DNA of 41,780 nt, from contig NZ_LZKQ01000235.1 in assembly GCF_001668675.1 (NCBI RefSeq), forward strand, positions 1 to 41,780. The letters run 5' to 3'. Source of the stretch: Mycobacterium asiaticum (lineage in GTDB: Bacteria; Actinomycetota; Actinomycetes; Mycobacteriales; Mycobacteriaceae). The position numbers and the translations under genes were made by a program. The notes beneath the pieces were generated by a model. The model saw only the letters and a program-made list of their open reading frames with translations, searched no databases and was not told where the DNA came from. Below are positions 1 to 7,565 of the stretch, one piece after another. Position 1 is the stretch's first letter; each line of letters starts with the position of its first letter.

Positions 1-67
1 GATCCCGCGACCCCCGACATCTCCACACGGAGTATCGGCGGCTGCGCCAGAGGTCTATAACAGACCG

Positions 68-117
68 CGCTAAAGCCCCCATTTCGTGCCGAAATGAGGG
101 GCTTTAGCGTCTGCTCG
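68..117. terminator. Palindromic terminator repeat, copy 1
   Basis: A long inverted repeat: arms at about 68-86 and 90-109 (core CGCTAAAGCCCC pairing with GGGGCTTTAGCG, one bulged base) with a 3-nt loop. On the right it runs into GCGTCTGCTCGCGC. The stop codon of the minus-strand Rieske oxygenase (TAA, 104-106) lies inside the right arm, so the last codons of that gene are repeat sequence. The same flank and AAGCCCC stem recur at 22194-22255. It probably ends the minus-strand operon; it lacks a clear U-tract on that strand, as is common in mycobacteria. Confidence 0.7.
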
Positions 118-1435
118 CGCAAACACGCTCGGACTCGGGCAGGTCCAGATAGCGCTCCAGGTTGCGGTGCATGTTGATCACGCGGCGCTCTTCGTTGGAC
201 AGCACCAAATGGGTGAGCCCGGGCTGATGCAAGCCGCGCTGCACACCCGGCAGCACCCGGATGTCCTGGGTGAGCACGATTCCGGGTTCGGCGTCCGCGG
301 CCGACATCCGGACATCGGTCGGCTTGTTCCGTCCCGCACCCGGCGGCATCCGCGACATCAGGAACATCACCAGCTCACCGTGATCGGGATCCGGTCCGGG
401 CCGCGAGCACATGATCGTCAGGTGGTCGGCGTTGGCCAGGAACGTCAGGTTGGGAAAGACGTTGTACTGGTGCAACCGCGTGATCCGATCGGTGTCGGCC
501 CAGTCCAGGTTGACACCGCGACTGGCGGCAAACGCCCGGGTATGGGCAGCGATCAAGTCGGGCACCGTTTGGCCGGGCTGCCGTTCGGAGGCGGGAAACG
601 GCGTGCCCTCGGCCGCGCCCATCAGCGCGCCCTGGGTGTAAACGTAAGCGTCCCAGACCTCTTCGTCGCTCAGCTTGCCCTCGAACCGCGGGCTCGGCAC
701 CCCGTAGGGTTGATCCGACTTACCGGCATGCACCCAGATCTTCTGCGGCGCATGAATATCGTCGACACAGCGCAGCAGTTCGGGATGCAGTGTCTGAATG
801 TGGTAGGTCTCGCTGTAGCCGTCGGCGATCGTTTTCCAGTTGGCCTCCACCTCCACCGTCAGCGTTGCATAACAACGGAAGTCGCCGATGTTGCACCATG
901 CGATGTCCTGCGGAATCTCGTCCAGGTACTCCATCAACGGCATCGCACCCAGGTCGAGATTGACGAACACCATGCCCTCGAAGGTGTCGACCAGCGCTGG
1001 CAGCAGAGGAAACTCGGACATCTTCAGCGAGCCGAAACCCTTGCGGTTGGGCACCCGCTTGAGCGCACCGGCCAGGTCCCAAGTCCAGCCGTGGTAGCCG
1101 CACTTGAGCTCGCGCAGACCCGAACCGGAACCCACACACAGCGAGTTGCCGCGATGCCGGCAGGCGTTCTGAAACGCGCGCAGCACGCCGTCGTCCCCTC
1201 GGACGATCAGCACTCCGTATGGACCGCAACGGTATTCGAAGTAATCGCCCGGCTCGGCAACATGGTCGACCATGCACGCGATCTGCCACACCCGCGGCCA
1301 CATCCGCTCCATCTCCAGCGCGGCAAACGCCGGTGAGTAATAGCGCTCGACCGGCACCAGGGTCGGGGAGGCGGGCGGGGTGCCGATCGCATCCTCACCC
1401 CCGGTACGGGTGGGGTTGCCCTCGGGGGTCGTCAT
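104..1435 (-). CDS. Rieske-type aromatic ring-hydroxylating oxygenase, alpha subunit
   Basis: A 443-aa non-haem iron oxygenase that should insert oxygen into an aromatic or alicyclic ring in the cytoplasm. The Rieske [2Fe-2S] ligands are visible as C92-x-H94 and C112-x2-H115 (ending in GYHGW). The mononuclear iron histidines are H212 and H217 in the segment GYSETYHIQTLHP. The ATG at 1435 is chosen because it lies 14 nt after the stop of the upstream amidohydrolase; a longer frame to 1498 would overlap that gene. No ferredoxin or reductase gene is nearby, so electrons must come from a partner elsewhere. The C-terminus (CASRR) is encoded by the terminator repeat. The substrate cannot be read from sequence. 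Confidence 0.9.
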   Translation of the reverse strand: MTTPEGNPTRTGGEDAIGTPPASPTLVPVERYYSPAFAALEMERMWPRVWQIACMVDHVAEPGDYFEYRCGPYGVLIVRGDDGVLRAFQNACRHRGNSLCVGSGSGLRELKCGYHGWTWDLAGALKRVPNRKGFGSLKMSEFPLLPALVDTFEGMVFVNLDLGAMPLMEYLDEIPQDIAWCNIGDFRCYATLTVEVEANWKTIADGYSETYHIQTLHPELLRCVDDIHAPQKIWVHAGKSDQPYGVPSPRFEGKLSDEEVWDAYVYTQGALMGAAEGTPFPASERQPGQTVPDLIAAHTRAFAASRGVNLDWADTDRITRLHQYNVFPNLTFLANADHLTIMCSRPGPDPDHGELVMFLMSRMPPGAGRNKPTDVRMSAADAEPGIVLTQDIRVLPGVQRGLHQPGLTHLVLSNEERRVINMHRNLERYLDLPESERVCASRR

Positions 1436-1448
1436 GGGTTCCGAACGC

Positions 1449-3209
1449 CTAACGCGCTCCGCGCACCAATCGGCCCGGACGCGCCCCGGTGTCGACATCC
1501 CTTCGGCGGGTCACGGTCCCGCTCACGATCGTGGCGGCGTAACCGCTTGCGCACTGCAGGATCCGGCGCCCGCCGGCGGGCAGGTCGAAGGCCATCGCCG
1601 CGGGGTGCAGCCGCAGCGTGTCCATGTCGATCACGTTGATGTCGGCTTTCTTGCCCGGTTCGATGGTGCCGCGGTCGGTGAGCCCGAACAGGTGCGCGGT
1701 GTCGCGAGACTGCTTGCGGATCACGTACTCCAACGACAACTTCTCCCCGCGTCGCCGGTCGCGCGCCCAATGCGTCAGCAGGAACGTGGGATAGGAAGCG
1801 TCACAGATCATTCCGCAGTGCGCCCCGCCGTCGGACAAGCCCAGCACACCCGCCGGGTGCAGCATCATCTCCCGGATCGCGTCGTGGTTGCCTTCGGCGT
1901 AGTTGAACAGCGGGAGCATCAACATCGCCGTCGCGTCCGACTCCAGCATCAGGTCATAAAGCGTCGAAAGCGGATCCTCGCCGCGCGATTTGGCGATCGC
2001 GGCGACGGTGCGGTCCGGTGTCGGCTCGTAGTCCGGCGGGTCACCGAGCGCGTACAGGCGGCCCAGCGAATGCTGAACCATCGCGAACATGCCGTCGAAC
2101 AACTGTGTCGGATCGATGGGCAGGTCGTCCTCGGACAAGATCGCGGCTTTGACGGCGGGGTCGGCCAGGCGCTGGGCAAGCTCCGCGCGACTGCACTCCG
2201 CCTTGAGCCGGCGGTAGGTCGGCCGGTGGGTGAAACCGTGGTGCCCCTGGAACCCGATCATCATCCCGAACGGGCGGGCCGCGATCTGCGGATGCAGCCG
2301 GCTGCCTTCGGCGTGTGCGGCGGCGGAGACGTCCAGTTGCTCGCGCCACAGGTTGGGGTCGGCGTCGACCTGGATCAACGCAAAGGACACGGGGCGGTCG
2401 ATCTCGCGGCTGAGTCGCCGCATCCAGTCCAGTTCCTTCTTGGGGCCGATGATGTCCTCTCCGGCGGCGCCCTGCGGCGCCAGCTCGAACACCGCCTGCC
2501 CGCCGGCGGCCATGGCTCGACCCAGTCCGAACAGTTCCTCTTCGGCGGCGAAGGTGCCCGGCACCGGTTCGCCGTCCATCGCCGTGTGGGCCAGCGTGCG
2601 CGACGTGGAGAACCCGAGGGCGCCCGCTTCGATGCCTTCGCGGACCAGCCTGGCCATTGCCTCGATGTCCTCGGGGGTGGCGGGTTCGTTGCGGGCGCCT
2701 CGCTCGCCCATGGCGTAAGCGCGGACCGCGCCGTGGGCGATCTGGCTGCCGACGTCGACGGCGAACTGCTGCTTGCCGATCGCGTCGAGGTACTCCGGGT
2801 AGGTCTCCCAGCCCCAGGTGATGCCCTCGGTCAACGCGGTGCCGGGGATGTCCTCGACCCCCTCCATCAGCTTGATCAACCAGTCTTCGGTGCCCGGGCG
2901 AACCGGAGCGAAACCGACGCCGCAGTTGCCGGTGACGATCGTCGTGACGCCGTGACCGCTGGACGGCTCGAGCAGGCTGTCCCAACTCACCTGGCCGTCG
3001 TAGTGCGTATGGATGTCCACGAACCCCGGCGCGACGATGTGACCACTCGCATCGATGGTTTCGGCGGCCTCCCCGGTCAGCTCCGGGTCGTTGGCGCCCC
3101 GGCGGGCCACCTCGACGATCTTGCCGTCAGTGATGCCGATGTCCGCGCGATAGCGTTCCGCGCCCGTGCCGTCGACGACGGTGCCACCGATGATTTTCAG
3201 GTCGAACAT
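1449..3209 (-). CDS. N-acyl-D-amino-acid deacylase family amidohydrolase
   Basis: A 586-aa amidohydrolase-superfamily enzyme (D-aminoacylase / amidohydrolase family 3) expected to hydrolyse an amide or cyclic amide in the cytoplasm. The metal site is visible: H-x-H in DIHTHYDGQ near the N-terminus, the bridging-type Cys in TGNCG, a His in QIAHGA and the catalytic Asp in LSDGGAH. The ATG at 3209 follows a strong GGAGG ribosome-binding site at 5-nt spacing, which excludes the in-frame start at 3221. It is the first gene of a two-gene operon with the Rieske oxygenase and lies downstream of a 23-bp palindrome. Mycobacterial members of this family are often found with fatty-acid or steroid genes; the real substrate is unknown. 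Confidence 0.88.
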   Translation of the reverse strand: MFDLKIIGGTVVDGTGAERYRADIGITDGKIVEVARRGANDPELTGEAAETIDASGHIVAPGFVDIHTHYDGQVSWDSLLEPSSGHGVTTIVTGNCGVGFAPVRPGTEDWLIKLMEGVEDIPGTALTEGITWGWETYPEYLDAIGKQQFAVDVGSQIAHGAVRAYAMGERGARNEPATPEDIEAMARLVREGIEAGALGFSTSRTLAHTAMDGEPVPGTFAAEEELFGLGRAMAAGGQAVFELAPQGAAGEDIIGPKKELDWMRRLSREIDRPVSFALIQVDADPNLWREQLDVSAAAHAEGSRLHPQIAARPFGMMIGFQGHHGFTHRPTYRRLKAECSRAELAQRLADPAVKAAILSEDDLPIDPTQLFDGMFAMVQHSLGRLYALGDPPDYEPTPDRTVAAIAKSRGEDPLSTLYDLMLESDATAMLMLPLFNYAEGNHDAIREMMLHPAGVLGLSDGGAHCGMICDASYPTFLLTHWARDRRRGEKLSLEYVIRKQSRDTAHLFGLTDRGTIEPGKKADINVIDMDTLRLHPAAMAFDLPAGGRRILQCASGYAATIVSGTVTRRRDVDTGARPGRLVRGAR

Positions 3210-3246
3210 GATTGCCTCCACGGCACGAACCCGGGCTGGGGGATTA

Positions 3247-3269
3247 ATACGCTACGCCGCGTAGCGTAT
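3247..3269. promoter_or_regulatory. Perfect 23-bp palindromic operator before the amidohydrolase operon
   Basis: Two 11-nt arms, ATACGCTACGC and GCGTAGCGTAT, mirror each other around one base. On the minus strand the palindrome contains the -10-like hexamer TAGCGT (3254-3249). This would give a leader of about 30 nt ending at the GGAGG ribosome-binding site of the amidohydrolase. The form is typical of a TetR-family operator. No TetR gene adjoins it, so the regulator is probably encoded elsewhere. Confidence 0.75.
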
Positions 3270-3327
3270 GTAACGACGGTATGCGTCCGGCTCGGCCGAG
3301 TCAATGAGCCAGGCGGGTCCGCTCGGA

Positions 3328-3756
3328 TCAACCGGTTGGTGCGTTGAGGCGCTTCCAGAGCAGCCGCACCTGGGTGCCGCGGGGGGTGCCGTTGATGGAG
3401 GCTTCATCGGCCAACGCGCGCATCAGGGGTATTCCCCGGCCACGGGAGAAGTCCTTCGCTGGTGCGTGCTTTCGCCACTGCCCGCGATCGTTGACGGTGA
3501 CCGCCAGGCTGTCCGATTCGGGGTCGTAGGCCGCGTGGATGTCCATCGTCCCGCGGCCGGGTGTGGCGTAGGCGAATTCGGCGACGTTGGACAGCGCTTC
3601 GCTGACCGCCAGGACCAGGTCGCTGAACCGCTCGGCGCCCAGGGTGAAATGTCGATCGAGCCAATTGCGGAACTCGACCCGCAGGCGTGCGGCGTTCGAG
3701 CTATCGGCGGCAACGCCCGTTCGGACGAAACTGGATCGGTCGTCGAGAGGCGTCAT
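3328..3756 (-). CDS. RsbW/SpoIIAB-like anti-sigma factor (HATPase_c kinase)
   Basis: A 142-aa GHKL ATPase of the anti-sigma serine-kinase type. It would bind and block an alternative sigma factor and phosphorylate a STAS antagonist. The N-box is seen in EALSNVAEFAY, the G1 box in NDRGQW and the G2 box in GRGIPLM. The ATG at 3756 gives a normal family length. A GTG at 3795, 8 nt after the upstream STAS gene, is the alternative start. The STAS gene directly upstream on the same strand is its likely partner. No sigma-factor gene is in the window, so the target sigma is unidentified. Confidence 0.85.
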   Translation of the reverse strand: MTPLDDRSSFVRTGVAADSSNAARLRVEFRNWLDRHFTLGAERFSDLVLAVSEALSNVAEFAYATPGRGTMDIHAAYDPESDSLAVTVNDRGQWRKHAPAKDFSRGRGIPLMRALADEASINGTPRGTQVRLLWKRLNAPTG

Positions 3757-3803
3757 GGTGGGCCGATGGCTAGCGCGTCCGGCCCTCCCCAGCACAACCG
3801 GGT

Positions 3804-4181
3804 CTAGGCACCAGCGACCCAGCTCAAGGCGTTGTCGAGGGTGCGATGCAGGGAAAGCAGGCTGTCGATCCCCATCAGCTTGATCGGGCGGCTGGTGGCG
3901 GGGCCGTCGGCCACGACCGCGAACTTGGTCGGCGCGACGACCTCGGCCTGACCGTTCACCAGGACGCTCAGCCCGGCCGAGGCCAGGAATTCCACCTTGC
4001 TGAGGTCCACGATGAGGGCCGCGGGCTTGGCGGCCAGAGACGTGCTGATCGCTTCGGCCAGCTGCGGGGCGCTGAGCATGTCGACCTCGCCGGACACGGC
4101 GAGCACCACGGCTCCGTCTCTCTCGTGCTGTTCCACCTCGAAAGAGGCCCTGTTCACTGGATCGCCGGGTTGATCGACCAT
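3804..4181 (-). CDS. STAS-domain anti-sigma factor antagonist
   Basis: A 125-aa single STAS domain (residues about 12-120), the anti-anti-sigma partner of the kinase encoded next downstream. The usual phosphoacceptor motif DSSG reads A-S68-A-G here, so the Ser is kept but the preceding Asp is Ala. Unphosphorylated protein should bind the RsbW-like kinase and free the sigma factor; phosphorylation would reverse this. ATG at 4181. It is the first gene of the two-gene unit, and its 5' end faces the divergent ABC transporter across a 242-bp gap. Confidence 0.87.
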   Translation of the reverse strand: MVDQPGDPVNRASFEVEQHERDGAVVLAVSGEVDMLSAPQLAEAISTSLAAKPAALIVDLSKVEFLASAGLSVLVNGQAEVVAPTKFAVVADGPATSRPIKLMGIDSLLSLHRTLDNALSWVAGA

Positions 4182-4411
4182 GCTGTATCCAAATCCGTCC
4201 TTGCGGGAAAACGCTTAGTTTTCAGACAACCACGCCACGTCGGAGCTGTTGATTCAACCCGCCGCGCACGGCCACCGTTATGCGCACAAATTGCAGCGCT
4301 GCGGCAGCTAACAGACACCAATTCTAAGCCACTCCGACTAAACCCTCACAACTGCCGTCGTCAGCGCAGTCAATGCGCAGGCACAATCCGGGTGGGTCTT
4401 GTGCACGTTGG

Positions 4412-4417
4412 TAGCGT
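4412..4417 (+). promoter_or_regulatory. -10 element of a probable leaderless promoter (ABC operon 1)
   Basis: The hexamer TAGCGT fits the mycobacterial -10 pattern TANNNT and ends exactly 6 nt before the ATG at 4424. This places the transcription start on the A of ATG. No ribosome-binding site precedes the gene. The paralogous operon at 6514 has the same hexamer at the same spacing. No convincing -35 box is seen. Confidence 0.6.
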
Positions 4418-4423
4418 CTGGGA

Positions 4424-5473
4424 ATGCTCTTTGCTGCCCTGCGGGATATGCAATGGCGAAAGCGGCGCCTCGTTATCGCCATTGTCAGCACCGGACTCAT
4501 CTTCGGAATGACGCTGGTGATGAGCGGGCTGGCGAACGGTTTCCGCGTCGAGGCCCGGCAGACCGTCGATTCGCTTGGCGTCGACGCGTTCGTGGTCAAG
4601 GATGGCTCCGCGGGACCGTTCCTGGGCTCGACCCCGTTTCCCGACGTTGACCTGGGCCGGGTGCGATCGGAAGCCGGGGTTTCGGCCGCCGCACCGCTGG
4701 GCTGCGTGGGCACGATCATGCGGGAAGGAACGTCGACGCGGAACGTCACCGCGTTCGGTGCGCCCGAGCACGGACCCGGTATGCCGCAGGTATCCGAGGG
4801 CCGGGCGCCGGCCCGGCCGGATGAGGTCGCGGCGTCCAGCGTGCTGGGCCGCCATCTCGGCGACACCATTCAGGTGGGCGCACACACCCTGCACATCGTC
4901 GGCATCGTCCCCAACTCGACCGCGCTGGCGAAAATCCCCAACATCTTCCTCACCACCGAGGGCCTGCAGCGGGTCGCCTACAACGGTCAGCCGATGGTCA
5001 CCTCCATCGGCGTCAACGGCACGCCCTCCGCACTGCCCGACGGCTACCGGACCTATGACCGGACCGGTGCGGTCAACGACCTGATCCGGCCGCTGAAGGT
5101 GGCGGTCAACTCGATCACGATTGTGGCGATTCTGTTGTGGATTGTGGCGGTGCTGATTGTGGGGTCGGTCGTCTATCTCTCCGCACTCGAGCGGGTCCGC
5201 GACTTCGCGGTGTTCAAGGCGATCGGCACGCCGACGCGCTCGATCCTGGCGGGGCTGGCGCTGCAAGCCCTCATCGTCTCCCTGTTCGCGGCCGCGGTCG
5301 GCGTTGTGTTGTCCAAATTGCTGGCGCCGTTGTTCCCGATGGTCGTCGCGGTCCCGGTGGAGGCGTATTTCCTGTTGCCGGTGGTCGCGATCGTGATCGG
5401 GCTGCTGGCCAGCCTCGCCGGCCTGAGGCGCGTGGTAGCCATCGATCCCGCACTCGCGTTCGGAGGTCCGTAA
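4424..5473 (+). CDS. MacB/FtsX-type ABC transporter permease, copy 1
   Basis: A 349-aa inner-membrane permease with type VII (MacB/LolC/FtsX) topology. It has one TM helix near residues 17-36, a large extracytoplasmic domain (about 37-215), then three TM helices near 225-250, 280-305 and 315-340. Length and sequence style match the M. tuberculosis Rv0072/Rv2563 proteins, which are labelled glutamine transport but have the architecture of mechanotransmission or lipoprotein-export systems rather than amino-acid importers. The ATPase follows 3 nt after the stop. The gene probably has a leaderless mRNA. A close tandem copy lies at 6514-7563. Confidence 0.88.
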   Translation: MLFAALRDMQWRKRRLVIAIVSTGLIFGMTLVMSGLANGFRVEARQTVDSLGVDAFVVKDGSAGPFLGSTPFPDVDLGRVRSEAGVSAAAPLGCVGTIMREGTSTRNVTAFGAPEHGPGMPQVSEGRAPARPDEVAASSVLGRHLGDTIQVGAHTLHIVGIVPNSTALAKIPNIFLTTEGLQRVAYNGQPMVTSIGVNGTPSALPDGYRTYDRTGAVNDLIRPLKVAVNSITIVAILLWIVAVLIVGSVVYLSALERVRDFAVFKAIGTPTRSILAGLALQALIVSLFAAAVGVVLSKLLAPLFPMVVAVPVEAYFLLPVVAIVIGLLASLAGLRRVVAIDPALAFGGP

Positions 5474-5476
5474 CCG

Positions 5477-6469
5477 TTGGGCGATCTCAGCATCCAGAAT
5501 CTGGTCGTCGAGTACTACAGCGGCGGCTATGCCCTGCGGCCGATCAACGGGCTCAACCTCGACGTGGCGTCCGGGTCGCTGGTGATCCTGCTGGGGCCCA
5601 GTGGTTGCGGCAAGACGACGCTACTGTCCTGCCTCGGCGGCATCCTGCGGCCCAAGTCCGGGGCCATCAAGTTCGACGACGTCGACATCACCTCACTGGA
5701 CGGCAAGGAATTGGCCCAGTACCGGCGCGAGAAGGTGGGCATCGTCTTCCAGGCCTTCAACCTGGTGCCCAGCCTGTCCGCCCTGGAGAACGTGATGGTG
5801 CCGCTACGGGCCGCCGGCATGTCCCGCAAGGCCTCCCGCCGGCGCGCCACCGAGCTGCTGGAGCGGGTCAACCTCGGCGACCGGCTCAAGCACCGCCCGG
5901 GCGACCTCAGCGGCGGGCAGCAGCAGCGGGTTGCGGTCGCGCGTGCGATCGCCCTGGACCCGCCGTTGATCCTGGCGGACGAACCGACCGCCCACCTGGA
6001 CTTTATCCAGGTCGAAGAGGTGCTGCGACTGATCCGCGAGCTCGCCGACGGCGATCGGGTAGTGGTGGTCGCGACCCACGATTCCCGGATGTTGCCGATG
6101 GCCGACCGGGTGGTGGAGCTGACCCCCGGTTTCGCCGACACCGACCGGGCGCCGGAAACGTTCGAGCTCAAGGCCGGCGTGGTGTTGTTCGAGCAGAGCA
6201 CCATGGGCGAGCTCATCTACGTGGTGAAAGAGGGCGAGTTCGACCTGGTGCACGAATTGGCCGACGGTGGCGAGGAATTGATCAAGGTGGCCGGCCCCGG
6301 AGATTACTTCGGTGAGATGGGTGTGTTGTTCCACATGCCGCGGTCGGCGACCGCGCGGGCCCGCACCGACGCGACGGTGGTCGGTTACACGGCGCAAGCC
6401 TTCCGGGAACGCCTGGGAATGGGCGGCAAGCGTGATCTGATCGAGCATCGCGAGCTCAGCAGCGAGTGA
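5477..6469 (+). CDS. ABC transporter ATPase with C-terminal cyclic-nucleotide-binding domain, copy 1
   Basis: A 330-aa two-domain protein. Residues 1-220 form a MacB-like ATPase: Walker A GPSGCGKT (40-47), Q-loop VFQ (about 90-92), signature LSGGQQQR (144-151), Walker B LILADEP (164-170) and H201. Residues about 225-315 form a cNMP-binding domain whose phosphate-binding cassette keeps the key Glu280 (FGE) and Arg289 (PRSA). The start is TTG at 5477, 3 nt after the permease stop. It energises the partner permease, and the fused domain suggests gating by cAMP or a related nucleotide. Rv0073 and Rv2564 in M. tuberculosis have the same architecture. Confidence 0.9.
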   Translation: MGDLSIQNLVVEYYSGGYALRPINGLNLDVASGSLVILLGPSGCGKTTLLSCLGGILRPKSGAIKFDDVDITSLDGKELAQYRREKVGIVFQAFNLVPSLSALENVMVPLRAAGMSRKASRRRATELLERVNLGDRLKHRPGDLSGGQQQRVAVARAIALDPPLILADEPTAHLDFIQVEEVLRLIRELADGDRVVVVATHDSRMLPMADRVVELTPGFADTDRAPETFELKAGVVLFEQSTMGELIYVVKEGEFDLVHELADGGEELIKVAGPGDYFGEMGVLFHMPRSATARARTDATVVGYTAQAFRERLGMGGKRDLIEHRELSSE

Positions 6470-6501
6470 AAATGACCCTGCCCAGATAGGGCAAACGACG
6501 G

Positions 6502-6507
6502 TAGCGT
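6502..6507 (+). promoter_or_regulatory. -10 element of a probable leaderless promoter (ABC operon 2)
   Basis: TAGCGT ends 6 nt before the ATG at 6514, the same arrangement as at 4412-4417. It lies in the 44-nt gap after ATPase copy 1, so copy 2 is probably transcribed separately as well as by read-through. Confidence 0.6.
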
Positions 6508-6513
6508 CAGTGC

Positions 6514-7563
6514 ATGCTGTTCGCGGCCTTGCGCGACATGCAATGGCGAAGGCGCCGCCTGGTCATCGCGATCGTCAGCACCGGACTGGTGTTCGCGATG
6601 ACGCTCGTGCTCACCGGGCTGGCCAACGGTTTTCGGGTCGAGGCGCAGCGCACCGTCGACGCGATGGGTGTCGACGCGTTCGTCGTCAAGTCCGGTGCGG
6701 CCGGGCCGTTCCTGGGCTCCACCCCGTTCGCTCCAGTCGACCTGGCCCGGGTGGCCGCGGAGCCCGGCGTGGTGGCGGTGGCGCCCCTCGCGACCGCCGC
6801 GGCCGCCATCCGGGAAGGCACCGCCACGCGCAACGCCACCGCCTTCGGCGCGCCGGAACGCGGACCGGGCATGCCGAAGGTCTCCCAGGGCCGGGCTCCC
6901 GCCGCACCGGACGAGGTGGCGGTGTCGAGCACACTGGGCCGGAAGCTGGGCGACAGCGTGCAGGTCGGTGCCCGGACGCTGCGCGTGGTGGGCATCGTCC
7001 CCAACTCCACCGCACTGGCCAAGATGCCCAACATCTTTCTCACCACCGAAGGGCTGCAACAACTTTCGTACACGGGGCAGCCGATGGTCACCTCGATCGG
7101 CGTCAAGGGCGCCCCGAAGGACCTGCCCGAGGGCTACCAACTCGTCGACCGCGCGGTCGGCGTCGCCGACCTGCTGCGGCCGTTGAAGGTGGCCGTCGAC
7201 GCGATCACGATCGTGGCGATCCTGCTGTGGATCGTGGCGGTGCTGATCGTGGGCTCGGTGGTATACCTTTCCGCGCTCGAGCGGTTGCGGGACTTCGCGG
7301 TGTTCAAGGCGATCGGCATTCCGACCCGGTCGATCCTGGTGGGGCTGTGCCTGCAGGCGCTGGTGGTGGCGTTGCTCGCCGCGGTGGTCGGCGTCCTGCT
7401 GGCGCAATTGCTGGCGCCGCTGTTTCCGATGCTGGTGGTGATTCCGGTCGGCGCGTATCTGGCGTTGCCGGTGATCGCCATCGCGATCGGGTTGTTGGCC
7501 AGCGTCGCCGGGTTGCGGCGCGCGGTGGCGGTGGAACCGGCGCTCGCTTTCGGAGGTCCCTGA
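6514..7563 (+). CDS. MacB/FtsX-type ABC transporter permease, copy 2
   Basis: A 349-aa permease, the same length as copy 1 and colinear with it throughout, including MLFAALRDMQWR at the N-terminus, LANGFRVEA, and a C-terminal PALAFGGP. Topology is again one N-terminal TM helix, a long extracytoplasmic domain and three C-terminal TM helices. Differences are spread along the gene and concentrate in the extracytoplasmic domain, so this is an old duplication. It starts 44 nt after ATPase copy 1 and is followed after 2 nt by its own ATPase. Confidence 0.88.
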   Translation: MLFAALRDMQWRRRRLVIAIVSTGLVFAMTLVLTGLANGFRVEAQRTVDAMGVDAFVVKSGAAGPFLGSTPFAPVDLARVAAEPGVVAVAPLATAAAAIREGTATRNATAFGAPERGPGMPKVSQGRAPAAPDEVAVSSTLGRKLGDSVQVGARTLRVVGIVPNSTALAKMPNIFLTTEGLQQLSYTGQPMVTSIGVKGAPKDLPEGYQLVDRAVGVADLLRPLKVAVDAITIVAILLWIVAVLIVGSVVYLSALERLRDFAVFKAIGIPTRSILVGLCLQALVVALLAAVVGVLLAQLLAPLFPMLVVIPVGAYLALPVIAIAIGLLASVAGLRRAVAVEPALAFGGP

Positions 7564-7565
7564 CC

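Noticed and set aside
1380..3347. A 655-codon open frame on the plus strand opposite the amidohydrolase.
   Set aside because: It is the high-GC antisense shadow of a gene with intact catalytic motifs; the peptide is rich in Arg, Gly, His and Val without domain features.
4182..4215. A SigF-like promoter (GTTTT, 17-nt gap, GGATAC) before the STAS gene.
   Set aside because: The -10 would end 3 nt before the ATG, placing the transcription start inside the start codon region; the match is also weak.
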